A DNA stretch of 64,000 nt, taken from assembly GCF_001693735.1 (NCBI RefSeq), contig NZ_LWDV01000007.1:58806-122805 (forward strand), read 5' to 3'. The notes beneath the pieces were generated by a model. It was not told the origin of the DNA. It did not search any database and saw only the letters and a program-made list of their open reading frames with translations. How positions within the stretch are numbered: position 1 is the stretch's first letter; each line of letters starts with the position of its first letter. This document shows, one piece after another, positions 26,835-35,431 of this stretch. The translations under genes and the position numbers were made by a program. This DNA comes from Orenia metallireducens. GTDB taxonomy: Bacteria > Bacillota > Halanaerobiia > Halobacteroidales > Halobacteroidaceae.

Positions 26835-27160
26835 TAATAATACTCTTATAATACTAATTAAAAATAGTTCTAATAATAAGTAAAGCTATTGTGAAGTAAT
26901 TATAATTAATTAACTAATAACTAAAGAAGTATATATAAGAGTATAAAGAGGGAAAGACTTATTTCGCCCACCTATTCAAATTAAATAAACAATGTCGGGA
27001 CTGGGCTTGGCTTCTTTTAGTTCAATAGGAAGGGCTTGTCTTTTATCCCTTCACTATATTATTAGTCGATTTAGGTAAAAAAGTTCAGTTTTATTTTAAA
27101 TTTCTTGCTATACTTAAATAAAAAATTAATTGAATAAAACATTTATTTTTTTCATAAATA
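26835..27160. other. possible origin region of the element
   Basis: About 325 gene-free bases between the iteron-like repeats and a small membrane-protein gene. The left part is very AT-rich (26840-26950), followed by a G-rich patch (tgtcgggactgggcttgg near 26993) and the outlying iteron-like copy at 27098. An AT-rich unwinding stretch beside iterons is the usual origin layout; function is inferred only from this arrangement. Confidence 0.4.
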
Positions 27161-27182
27161 TTTGTTAGGAGGTGATATATAT

Positions 27183-27533
27183 ATGAAACAGAATAAGAGT
27201 TTCAAGCAATTTTTTAAAGATTATATGCAATTTACATTAGAATCATCAAAACCAAGATGTCCTTCATGTAAAAGTAATAATTGTAATGAAAGTAACGCAC
27301 TTAAATTTATTTTTACCGTATTGTTAACTATAATAATTTGCTTTGCCCTCTTAATACTAAATCAAACTATTTTATTATATTTATCTTTAATTGGAGGAAC
27401 TATTTTGGTTGCAAAACAAAGAAAAACTTTTGTTTGTAATGACTGTGGATATGAATGGATACCCTCAATTAAAGATGTAAAGCCACTTGAAGAATCTTTA
27501 AGTGAAACATTTGATAGATATAAAAATAATTGA
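27183..27533 (+). CDS. small membrane protein with split zinc ribbon
   Basis: A 116-residue protein. It has CPSCKSNNC near residue 26, two adjacent membrane helices (about 45-78), and a second Cys pair CNDCGYEW near residue 89. The two Cys pairs could form one zinc ribbon on the cytosolic side with the helices as a hairpin anchor. The ATG at 27183 follows AGGAGGTGAT; the upstream TTG lies in the RBS. Transcribed opposite to the rep-like gene. No family recognised. Confidence 0.65.
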   Translation: MKQNKSFKQFFKDYMQFTLESSKPRCPSCKSNNCNESNALKFIFTVLLTIIICFALLILNQTILLYLSLIGGTILVAKQRKTFVCNDCGYEWIPSIKDVKPLEESLSETFDRYKNN

Positions 27534-27906
27534 TTAAATAAAAAGAGAAGCAAAAGGCTTTTAGCTCCTGCCCTCTGCTTCTCACATTTAACAAATGTAA
27601 TACATTTAATACATGTTATATTCTAATGTCGCACCTAACAACTTTAGGAATAACTATACTTCCTAATGTCAAACTTATTCCCTTTTCAATCCTTCCAATT
27701 ATACTTCTTTAGCACAAAACACCCTGTCTTCCTATGATAACCCACTATGTCTTATGGTCTAAACCCTTGTTATTGCAGGTGTCCTTACCCTATGGTGTAT
27801 GTATGAACAACTATATAAAACTAAAAGAGTTATATATTATAATTAAAAATAATTTCAAATTAAATAGAGGTATATTTTAATTAATATCGTATATATTAAT
27901 TAAGAG
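27534..27906. other. non-coding right part of the element
   Basis: About 370 bases. A loose inverted repeat agagaagca / tgcttctca at 27545-27583 may end the membrane-protein transcript. The rest, with two similar ctaatgtc patches at 27624 and 27663, has no ORF with a ribosome binding site. Nothing else is visible. Confidence 0.35.
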
Positions 27907-27938
27907 TAATCCAATGGACAAAAACTTAAAAATCCAGT
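27907..27938 (+). promoter_or_regulatory. candidate integrase arm sites, right end
   Basis: TAATCCAATGGACA (27907-27920) repeats the left site at 20364, and TTAAAAATCCAGT (27926-27938) is the exact inverse of ACTGGATTTTTAA at 20339. Confidence 0.5.
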
Positions 27939-27971
27939 TGGCAAGAACGGAATATCAATGATTAGAGAGGT

Positions 27972-28054
27972 TTGGCAGACGCGTTGGATTCAAAATCCAA
28001 TGGTCCTCGTGGCCTTGTGGGTTCGAGTCCCACCTTCGGTACCACTTAATTTAA
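27972..28054 (+). repeat. attR direct repeat (tRNA-Leu 3' fragment)
   Basis: Exact copy of 20187-20269. It lacks the 5' acceptor strand and most of the D arm, so it cannot make a tRNA. It marks the right end of the element. Confidence 0.9.
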
Positions 28055-28073
28055 TAACACAAACATAAGAACT

Positions 28074-28121
28074 CTGAATCCCTTGTAATTACTAGGATTT
28101 CAGAGGTTTTTTATTTTTTAA
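28074..28121 (+). terminator. original tRNA-Leu terminator, displaced copy 1
   Basis: CTCTGAATCC and GGATTTCAGAG form a stem followed by a long T-run. Together with the bases before it, the stretch is about 80% identical to 35443-35518. Confidence 0.7.
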
Positions 28122-28229
28122 TATTCTTTATAAAATTATGGCTCACCAACATTTTGCAGGCAAGCCAATTGAGATTATACATTTTAGGTTTTATACAGTT
28201 TAAAGAATAATAAATTTAGTCTATTAGCT

Positions 28230-31200
28230 TTACATTACATTCATTGCATTATTATTTATTTCATCAATAATATCCACAATTTTTCTGATACTTTTAGTAG
28301 GAAACAATTGAGTTATACTACCAATAGACCGAAAGGGTTCCTCTTGTAAAACCTTTTTATCCCTTATCAATCCATTTTCCACAACATAGTCTACAATCTT
28401 TTTAACAAATCTAATCTGTTTACTATCTAAATTCTCATCATTTAGAAATTGTGAAAAAGCCCTATTAGCTGCTTTTTGATCTAATCCAATAATCTCCCTA
28501 ACCAATACTGCAAGGGGAGTATCTCCAAATTCCTTTTGATAATCTTCTTTTGTCCCAACTTCATTCCATAGTATCTTCTCTAATTGTATAAAGTCCTGTT
28601 CAGTTAACTTCTTATTAGCCTTTAACTTATGAATTGATATATAATTTTGATGCTCTTTTATATATCTATCAACCTTATCCCGATAATTCTCTAAATTACT
28701 AGTTGTAAACTTTCCTGAACTCTCTTTAGTTTCAAGTACTTGCTCAGTAAAGTTGGTATAATATATCTTAGTCTCCTTCTTTTCAATAAACTTAATCAGA
28801 TCTCTCAAAGCTTCTCGTACTTCTTCATAATCATTAATATCCGCTTTAGACCAAAAATCATCTCTTTTTATCTGCTCAATAACTTCCCTCTGCTCTAACA
28901 CTTGAGGAATTGTTCCAATTTTGGACAGTGAGTTGGCTGTTTTAATGACATTTGTCTTAGCTCTGCTGGCATTGTTACCTACTAAATCTGCTAATTCAAT
29001 TGTCAACATCAGATAATCAAATCTTTTTGCCATCTCATCATCTTGAATAGGTTTAATTAAAGGTGTAATAAACTCTTTAATCTCTTGCACATCAATATCA
29101 CCTAGTTTATTCCAATTCTTCTTATCTTCAAACTTGACTACATAACGTAAGTTCTGTTTGACCCTAAAATCAGCTCGATTTAGATTAATAACCTCTCCTA
29201 CTAACTGTGAGATTAAATTCTTTCTATAATTAATATACTTATCTTCTTGATAATCTAGATGTTGCAGCTCTTTAACTAGATTAACCTTAGTATTAAATAT
29301 CTTCTCTGTTAAACTTGAAGTATTTCTGACCTCTTTACCTTCGGCATTGACCCTAAAGAATTCAAAGTTATTTCCAAAATCAAAGATTAAGAATCGCTCT
29401 TTATCTTGACCTACCCCAAATAAATCTTCACAAAGTCTAGTTCCTCTACCTATCATCTGCCAGAACTTTGCCTTAGATCTTACCTTCTTAAAGAATACTA
29501 AGTTTACAATTTCAGGAACATCTATTCCTGTATCCATCATATCAACAGAAACAGCTATCTGAGGTAAGCTATTCTTTACTCCAAATTGCTCTATTAAATC
29601 TTGAGAATAGTTTACATGATTATCGATAACTCTAGCAAAGTCGCCCTTATACTCTGGATATAAAGCATTGAATCGTTCTACAATCTTGACTGCATGCCTA
29701 TGATTTCTAGCAAAGATAATAGTCTTACCTAATTTATCTCCACCTTCTACCTTAATCCCTTTCTCCATCAACATAGTTATTACTTTATCTATAGTATCTT
29801 CATTGTAGAGCCAGCTATTGATGGCATCATTGGAGATAAAATCAGGCATTTCATCATCAAAGGTCTCTTCATATTTCTCTTTATCTTCATCACTTAATTC
29901 ATCATAGCTGATTCCTTCTTCTAAAAATTTAAGCTTAGTTTCTACCAAATCAAAGTAGACTAGGTACTTATCATTTACTGCTTGCTCTAGCTCATAGGCA
30001 TAGGTTGGTACATGGTCTTCTAAGTTAAAGATTTCATAGGTGTTCTTATCTAGATCACTTTTTGGTGTAGCAGTTAATCCGATTAAGAGTGCATCAAAAT
30101 AATCGAAGATAGCCTGATATTTCTTGTAAATACTACGGTGAGATTCGTCAACTATAATCAGATCAAAGTGCCCTACTGTAAATAACTTCTTCCCATCCTT
30201 AGTCTTTGCTTCATCAATGGCATTCATCATTGTTGGATAGGTTGAAAAGACTATTCTACTCTCAGGATTGTCTTTGTCATCTACTAGATTACATAGGGAC
30301 ATATTAGGTAATAAGTTGTTGAAGTTCTTCTTAGCCTGTTTGACTAAGGCTGTTCTATCAGCTAAAAAGAGTATATTCTTGACCCAATTATGGCGTGATA
30401 GCACATCTACTATAGAGATAGATGTCCTTGTCTTTCCACTTCCTGTAGCCATTACGAGTAATGCTCTTCTATCTCCCTTTGTGAACTCTTCACAAACTGC
30501 TTTAATGGCTTCCTTCTGATAATAACGGTTACTTATCTCATCTTTAATCTCTATTTTATCTAAGGGTACCTTGGTCGTTCTTCTATCAACCATTAGCTGT
30601 AGCTGGTCTTTAGTATAAAAGCCTGATACTCTACGTTCTGGATAATTCGTATCGTCCCAAATATAAGTCTCAAAGCCATTGGTATAGAAGATAACTGGAC
30701 GCTGTCCAAACTCCTGCTCTAAGCAGTCTGCATATAGTTTTGCCTGCTGTTTACCATCTTTAGGATCTTTGGTAGTTCGTTTGGCTTCTACTACAGCTAG
30801 GGGCTTACCATTAGCTCCAAAGAGTAGATAATCGACATAGCCTATCCCTGCATTATTAGGCATTCCCTTGACCTGATACTCCTCGATACAGTCATCTCCA
30901 AAAGTCCAATCTGCCTCTTTAAGATATAGATCGATATATCGCTTTCTAGTTTCAGCTTCTGTGATATTATCAATCTCAAAGTCTTTAGCTTCTAATTTCT
31001 CTTCTCTAGCCTGTCTCAGCTCTGCTCTTAGTTTTTCATTTTCAGAAATTATATCCTGTAACTTCTCATCCTTATCACCTAATTGGTCATATAGCTTTTT
31101 TAGTTCCTCTTGAGTAGTCTTTCTTTGCTGACCTGTTGCTAATATACTCTCATCAAATTCAGCCTCAATATAATCTGATGAGTAACAATAGCCTATCCAC

Positions 31201-31559
31201 GATACAAATTGGTGTAAGTTTCTTAAAGATAATACAGCCTCTTCACGGCTGACCTGATTATTGGTATGTGCCGATAGATTCCCTAAGCTAACAATGTATT
31301 TAATCAAAGGAAATAACTCTGATGTTAGTATCTCCTTAAAAGTTCTATTATGAATTAAGCTTGATAGGTTATCACGGTAAGGAATCTCAAGATAATCATC
31401 AAAGCTGTAGACCCATTTGACTGCCAATTCTAAAGCTCTACGAGCCAAAATAGCTGTAGTCGGTGGACTGACTGCTATACTCCTTTCTGCATCTAAACAG
31501 GCTTTAGCAAAGCTCTGAAAGTGTTTATTATTCTCTAGAAATGAAAAGTTAGAAGACAT
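28230..31559 (-). CDS. hsdR: type I restriction enzyme R (motor/nuclease) subunit
   Basis: A 1109-residue subunit that translocates and cleaves unmethylated DNA when joined with HsdM and HsdS. An N-terminal DUF4145-like domain (about 1-140) and a coiled linker precede the nuclease, with Asp243 and EAK at 258-260 as the PD-(D/E)xK core. The superfamily 2 helicase has Walker A ATGSGKT (371-377), DESH (471-474), TATP in ALLIGLTATPKSD and the arginine finger motif MIGRGTR. The C-terminal part matches the EcoEI-type R end domain. It has its own upstream TATAAT at 31658-31663, separate from hsdM-hsdS, and a long leader. Confidence 0.94.
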   Translation of the reverse strand: MSSNFSFLENNKHFQSFAKACLDAERSIAVSPPTTAILARRALELAVKWVYSFDDYLEIPYRDNLSSLIHNRTFKEILTSELFPLIKYIVSLGNLSAHTNNQVSREEAVLSLRNLHQFVSWIGYCYSSDYIEAEFDESILATGQQRKTTQEELKKLYDQLGDKDEKLQDIISENEKLRAELRQAREEKLEAKDFEIDNITEAETRKRYIDLYLKEADWTFGDDCIEEYQVKGMPNNAGIGYVDYLLFGANGKPLAVVEAKRTTKDPKDGKQQAKLYADCLEQEFGQRPVIFYTNGFETYIWDDTNYPERRVSGFYTKDQLQLMVDRRTTKVPLDKIEIKDEISNRYYQKEAIKAVCEEFTKGDRRALLVMATGSGKTRTSISIVDVLSRHNWVKNILFLADRTALVKQAKKNFNNLLPNMSLCNLVDDKDNPESRIVFSTYPTMMNAIDEAKTKDGKKLFTVGHFDLIIVDESHRSIYKKYQAIFDYFDALLIGLTATPKSDLDKNTYEIFNLEDHVPTYAYELEQAVNDKYLVYFDLVETKLKFLEEGISYDELSDEDKEKYEETFDDEMPDFISNDAINSWLYNEDTIDKVITMLMEKGIKVEGGDKLGKTIIFARNHRHAVKIVERFNALYPEYKGDFARVIDNHVNYSQDLIEQFGVKNSLPQIAVSVDMMDTGIDVPEIVNLVFFKKVRSKAKFWQMIGRGTRLCEDLFGVGQDKERFLIFDFGNNFEFFRVNAEGKEVRNTSSLTEKIFNTKVNLVKELQHLDYQEDKYINYRKNLISQLVGEVINLNRADFRVKQNLRYVVKFEDKKNWNKLGDIDVQEIKEFITPLIKPIQDDEMAKRFDYLMLTIELADLVGNNASRAKTNVIKTANSLSKIGTIPQVLEQREVIEQIKRDDFWSKADINDYEEVREALRDLIKFIEKKETKIYYTNFTEQVLETKESSGKFTTSNLENYRDKVDRYIKEHQNYISIHKLKANKKLTEQDFIQLEKILWNEVGTKEDYQKEFGDTPLAVLVREIIGLDQKAANRAFSQFLNDENLDSKQIRFVKKIVDYVVENGLIRDKKVLQEEPFRSIGSITQLFPTKSIRKIVDIIDEINNNAMNVM

Positions 31560-31684
31560 CTACTACACCCCTTCTCTGTGAGTGTGAGTGAAAAGAAATA
31601 TATCATACTCACCCTTTTATTGATAAATTTTTATATAATGTCATTATTTGATATTATTATAGCATAATTTCAACAATTAAAAAA

Positions 31685-31714
31685 GCCACAGGTTAAAAAA
31701 CCTGTGGCATCAAA
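31685..31714 (-). terminator. terminator downstream of the DUF559 gene
   Basis: GCCACAGGTT (31685-31694) pairs exactly with AACCTGTGGC (31699-31708). In the minus strand the stem is followed by TTTTTT. It insulates hsdR from the genes upstream. Confidence 0.85.
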
Positions 31715-31760
31715 ACATCATCCTTACACACCTAACCCCTCTTCTATTCTTAGGAGAGGA
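31712..31760. repeat. palindromic repeat, half unit left of the DUF559 gene
   Basis: The stretch aaaacatcatccttacacac through ttcttaggagagga aligns base by base with the first half of each unit at 32252-32632. It holds the ctcttctatt / cttaggagag hairpin. Thus the DUF559 gene has repeat copies on both sides. Confidence 0.7.
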
Positions 31761-31816
31761 AAAAACCAAGAATAATTCATTCTATCTTTTTTGATAATAT
31801 AGAGGGTCATTATTAA

Positions 31817-32185
31817 TCACCTTTTATCTGAAATATAATCTTTTAACTTTGCTAATACAGTATCTATATCTTCTAATACCTCTTTATTTCTAAATCTTAC
31901 TACTTTAATACCTAAACTATTAATAAATTCTGTTCTTACCTTATCATATTCTCTATTCTCCTTTCTAAAGTGGATTAATCCATCTATCTCGACTACCAAA
32001 TTCAACTCAGGACAATAGAAATCTACTATGTACTCTCCTATACTATATTGTCTTCGGAATTTTAACTCCATAAACTTTCTACCTCTTAACCTATTCCAGG
32101 TTATTTTCTCGGCTTCGGTCTCTTTCTGTCTTAGACTTCTTCGTTTCTCTTTTGTCTTATTCTTATTAAAGATTCTATCTGTCAT
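31817..32185 (-). CDS. DUF559 family nuclease-like protein (Vsr-like fold)
   Basis: A 122-residue protein of the DUF559 family, which shares the PD-(D/E)xK/Vsr endonuclease fold. The first helices carry the basic RRSLRQKETEAEKITWNRLRG motif. The core has Asp55 (YIVDFYCPELNLVVEIDG, Glu66 and Asp68) and His72, matching the family active site, and the end VVRFRNKEVL. Its target is not known. Unlike the surrounding hsd genes it is not part of the known R-M complex, and it is framed by palindromic repeats at 31712-31760 and 32232-32632. The ATG follows AGAGGTGA. Confidence 0.88.
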   Translation of the reverse strand: MTDRIFNKNKTKEKRRSLRQKETEAEKITWNRLRGRKFMELKFRRQYSIGEYIVDFYCPELNLVVEIDGLIHFRKENREYDKVRTEFINSLGIKVVRFRNKEVLEDIDTVLAKLKDYISDKR

Positions 32186-32231
32186 GGTTCACCTCTCTTA
32201 ACTTCTTTTTAAGTTATTATAACCATAACAA

Positions 32232-32632
32232 AAAATCTCACACCTCATCTCTAAAACATCACACCTCATCCCTAACCCCTCTCCTACTCTTAAGAGAGGG
32301 AATAAAAACAAAATAAAAATAAAAATTCCCCCTCTCATTAGTCAAGGAGAGGGGGATTAAGGGGGGAGGTGGGTTCTCTCTAAAACATCACATCACACCT
32401 CACCCTAGCCCTCTCCTACTCTTAGGAGAGGGAACAAAAGCAAAACAAAAATAAGTATTTCCCCTCTCATTAGTCAAGGAGAGGGGACTAAGGGGTGAGG
32501 TGTGTTCTTTCTAAAACATCACACCTCATCCCTAACCCTTCTCCTAATCTTAGGAGAAGGGAACAAAAACAAAATAAAAAAATTCCCCCTCTCATTAGTC
32601 AAGGAGAGGGGGCTAGGGGGTGAGGTGTGCCT
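32232..32632. repeat. tandem array of three GC-rich palindromic repeat units
   Basis: Three units of about 130 bases begin at 32252, 32381 and 32512, each with taaaacatca. Each unit starts cacacctcatccctaacccc and ends in the inverse (ggggtgaggtgtg), with two smaller hairpins inside (ccctctccta/taggagaggg and ccccctctc/gagaggggg) separated by an A-rich spacer. A short extra piece is at 32232-32251. The last unit ends at the stop codon of hsdS. Confidence 0.85.
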
Positions 32633-33823
32633 TTAAAACAACTCTCCCTTAAATGCCTTCTGCATAATACTATTGAAATTATTCTCCATCTCAGCTAAAC
32701 TCTCTTCTAGGATTTTCCGTTTCTCTTCGGTAGCTTCTACTATTTGGGCGAATTTGTTTTGTAGTTCTAGTGGTGCAATCGGAAATTTAGTATTTAATAA
32801 TTTTTTTTGAGAAATATTTAGCATTGAGCCACTACTACCAGTAGCTTTTCTAGTTAAACGGTGTCTATATCTTTCATTTCTTAATAGATAGACAAAATAA
32901 TAGGAATTTATTATTTCTCTATCCAATATAATTTTCCACAGCTTATCAGGCAAAAATAAATCTGTATAATCATCATCAACAATACACGTAGCAGCTACTA
33001 ATTCTCTAGTATTTGCTCTACTAAATAAAACATCTCCTTTTAATGGATGTACTAAATCTTTCTTAATTTTTTCTTTATCTACAACTTTATATTCATCCTT
33101 TAAAAATTTACCTGTTGTAACAGAACTTATCTTCAAAACACCTATTTCATTTTCTTTTTTTTGTCTACTTTCTCCTCCTATACTCCATCCAGCTCTAATA
33201 TCATTAATAAAATAATTCATTTTTTCAACTTGCCACTCATTAGGATTAGTTGCTGGATCACCAAACATATCCAAAAACACACTCTCCACAAACTCATCTA
33301 ACTTCTCTATCTGCTCTTTTCGTTTATCAATCAATTCCTGAGCCTTATCTAAAGCATCAGCAATCTTCTGTTGAATTTCTATTGGTGGCATAGGAATTTC
33401 AATCTTTGAAAACCTAGTTTTATTAATAATATTTACCGTAGTTGAACTAGCTCTTAATTCCATAACTGGTTTCATTCTTGTTAAGGCATAGGCACCATAT
33501 TTATAATAAACTTTGTCTTCATCAAAAACTACAGAATTTATCTGTTGATTTGTTACTAGTTTTCGTTCTGCAATTCCAAGTTTACCTAAAGAACCAATAC
33601 AACAGACCATTATTGCATTTTTAGGCAATAGTCTTGCTTTTTCTAATCCTTTTTCTGTTATATAATCGTCAGAATCATTAACATATTTTACTGTATCATC
33701 TGATAATTGAGCAGGAGTTATAAAAGGTATATCTCCACCTTCCCAATACTCTTTATTTTTCTTACGCGGAGTGCTTCCAGTTATAATCTCTGCAACATCC
33801 CCTAACTTAACCTTCTCCCACAT
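32633..33823 (-). CDS. hsdS: type I restriction-modification specificity subunit
   Basis: A 396-residue DNA-recognition subunit. It has two target recognition domains (about 1-150 and 200-350), each starting with the WEKVKLGDVAEI or WQVEKMNYFIND type of block. They are separated by the conserved helical spacers (PPIEIQQKIADALDKAQELID and APLELQNKFAQIVEATEEK, in pieces). The protein ends AFKGELF, as usual. The ATG at 33823 overlaps the hsdM stop codon by one base; a GTG one codon earlier is the alternative. No second hsdS or recombinase for phase variation is visible. Confidence 0.94.
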   Translation of the reverse strand: MWEKVKLGDVAEIITGSTPRKKNKEYWEGGDIPFITPAQLSDDTVKYVNDSDDYITEKGLEKARLLPKNAIMVCCIGSLGKLGIAERKLVTNQQINSVVFDEDKVYYKYGAYALTRMKPVMELRASSTTVNIINKTRFSKIEIPMPPIEIQQKIADALDKAQELIDKRKEQIEKLDEFVESVFLDMFGDPATNPNEWQVEKMNYFINDIRAGWSIGGESRQKKENEIGVLKISSVTTGKFLKDEYKVVDKEKIKKDLVHPLKGDVLFSRANTRELVAATCIVDDDYTDLFLPDKLWKIILDREIINSYYFVYLLRNERYRHRLTRKATGSSGSMLNISQKKLLNTKFPIAPLELQNKFAQIVEATEEKRKILEESLAEMENNFNSIMQKAFKGELF

Positions 33824-35277
33824 CACCCAATCATCCCTTTTAACTCAGCCAACCCACTCATAATCTCCTCTTCCAACTCTTCTATCTTCTCGATTATCAC
33901 CTTAGGCTCTTCATATTGAATCTCTTCATACTCTATCTCCTTATAACGATTGATACTCAAATCATACTTCATCTCTTTAATCTCTGACTTTGGTACTAAG
34001 AAGGATTTATCTGTTCTTTCATTGCCCTCTTCCTCAGCCAAGTTATTAAAACGTTCTAGGATATCAGGAATATCATTCTCCTCAATAGGCTGGCGTTTAT
34101 CATCTAGAGAATAACCATCGGCTTTCATATCATAGAACCAGACCTTGTCAGTCCCTCCTGCATTGGTCTTGGTGAAGATAATAATTGCTGTTGAGACACC
34201 AGCATAGGGCTTGAAGACTCCACTAGGCATAGAGATAATCGCTTCTAACTTCTGATTCTCTACCAACTCTTTACGGATAGCCTTATGTGCTCTAGAGCTT
34301 CCAAATAAGACTCCATCAGGAACGATAGAAGCACATCTTCCTCCTACCTTGAGTATTCGAGTGAATAGTGAGAGAAATAATAGTTCAGTCTTCTTAGTCT
34401 TAGTTAATTTAAGTAGATCATCTGCTACTACATCATAATCTAGCGAACCCTTAAAGGGAGGATTAGCTAAAATTAGTGAGTATTCCTCTCTATCCTCATT
34501 TAGCTCTGATAAAGAGTCACGATACTCGATATTAGGATTATCGATACCATGGAGCATCATATTCATTGCACCAATTCTCAGCATAGTTCTATCCATATCA
34601 TAACCATAGAACATACTATTGTTGAAGTGATCTTTCTTATCTTTATCTAGGAATAAGTCCTCGTGCTTCTCTCGTAAATATTCAGAAGCAGCTACAAGAA
34701 AACCACTAGAACCAGCAGCAGGATCGACTATCTTATCCTCTGGTGTTGGCTTCATCAGCTTAACCATCATCTCGATAATATGGCGGGGTGTTCTAAACTG
34801 TCCATTCTTACCTGCTGTAGCAATCTTCGATAATAGATACTCGTATAAGTCACCTTTGGTATCCCTATCCTGCATTGGGATACTATCAAGACCTGTGACT
34901 ACCTTCTCTAACATCTTCGGTGTAGGTATCATGAAGATAGCATCACTCATATACTTGCTATAAGCTGACTCTTTGTCATTATGTAAATTCTTAATAAAAG
35001 GAAATACTCCTTCAGCCATTACCTGATACATCTGCTCTGCTTCCATATTTTTAAATTGGCTCCATCTTAGTTGTTGCTTCTCCTCTGGGAAGGTTCTCTT
35101 AAAGTCAATTCCTAATAATGAAGCCTCCTTCTCCTTAATCGTCTCCGCCTCATCCAATCCTTTGATGAATAATAAATATGTAATCTGTTCAATTACAGAT
35201 AGTGGATTGGTAATTCCACCTGTCCAAAAAGTCTCCCATATCTTATCTACCTTGTTCTTCAACTCTCCTGTTATCAT
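33823..35277 (-). CDS. hsdM: type I DNA adenine methyltransferase subunit
   Basis: A 484-residue N6-adenine methyltransferase. The N-terminal helical domain (HsdM_N, about 4-130) is followed by the methylase core with motif I DPAAGSSGF (185-193) and the catalytic NPPF (272-275). The ATG at 35277 has AAGGAGG 6 bases upstream; a longer in-frame start has no ribosome site. It is translated together with hsdS (1-base overlap). A promoter and a hairpin in the leader may tune expression. Confidence 0.95.
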   Translation of the reverse strand: MITGELKNKVDKIWETFWTGGITNPLSVIEQITYLLFIKGLDEAETIKEKEASLLGIDFKRTFPEEKQQLRWSQFKNMEAEQMYQVMAEGVFPFIKNLHNDKESAYSKYMSDAIFMIPTPKMLEKVVTGLDSIPMQDRDTKGDLYEYLLSKIATAGKNGQFRTPRHIIEMMVKLMKPTPEDKIVDPAAGSSGFLVAASEYLREKHEDLFLDKDKKDHFNNSMFYGYDMDRTMLRIGAMNMMLHGIDNPNIEYRDSLSELNEDREEYSLILANPPFKGSLDYDVVADDLLKLTKTKKTELLFLSLFTRILKVGGRCASIVPDGVLFGSSRAHKAIRKELVENQKLEAIISMPSGVFKPYAGVSTAIIIFTKTNAGGTDKVWFYDMKADGYSLDDKRQPIEENDIPDILERFNNLAEEEGNERTDKSFLVPKSEIKEMKYDLSINRYKEIEYEEIQYEEPKVIIEKIEELEEEIMSGLAELKGMIG

Positions 35278-35312
35278 AAATAGCCTCCTTAAATTAACTA
35301 TTGCTAAATAAA

Positions 35313-35335
35313 GCACCTACTCGATAAGTAGATGC
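35313..35335 (-). promoter_or_regulatory. hairpin in the hsdM leader (possible attenuator)
   Basis: GCATCTACT pairs with AGTAGGTGC (one G-U) in the minus-strand transcript, with a U-rich tail TTTATTT. It lies between the promoter at 35371-35399 and the hsdM start, so it may limit read-through. Confidence 0.45.
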
Positions 35336-35370
35336 CCTTAATAATTCAAAACTATATAATTTTCTATCTC

Positions 35371-35399
35371 ATTATATTAGAAATTATTAGGTTTTGCAA
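35371..35399 (-). promoter_or_regulatory. promoter of hsdM-hsdS
   Basis: On the minus strand TTGCAA (35399-35394), a 17-base spacer and TATAAT (35376-35371). It is the best hexamer pair upstream of hsdM. Confidence 0.6.
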
Positions 35400-35431
35400 A
35401 CCTAGGAATTCCCTTTTTAAAATAAATTGAA

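Larger units (their letters stand above)
20187..28054. mobile_element. 7.8-kb integrative element in tRNA-Leu(CAA)
   Basis: Bounded by 83-bp exact direct repeats (20187-20269 and 27972-28054) made of the 3' part of tRNA-Leu plus ten following bases. Just inside the left end is a tyrosine integrase. Inside are an excisionase-like HTH gene, a replication initiator-like gene with upstream iteron-like repeats, and about ten small genes, most transcribed leftwards. I see no conjugation, capsid, portal or terminase gene, so it is probably a mobilisable or satellite-like element or an integrated plasmid. The intact tRNA is restored at the left junction. Confidence 0.88.

Noticed and set aside
27972..28059. 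a second tRNA-Leu gene
   Set aside because: It lacks the 5' acceptor strand and most of the D arm, so it is the att copy only.
30268..30519. rightward ORF inside hsdR
   Set aside because: Antisense shadow of the helicase region with no start signal.
31817..32185. DUF559 gene as a Vsr mismatch endonuclease
   Set aside because: It has the same fold, but no linked cytosine methylase, and the length and N-terminus fit DUF559 rather than Vsr.
32232..32632. a CRISPR array
   Set aside because: The repeats are 130-bp nested palindromes; the spaces between arms are not unique spacers, and there are no cas genes.
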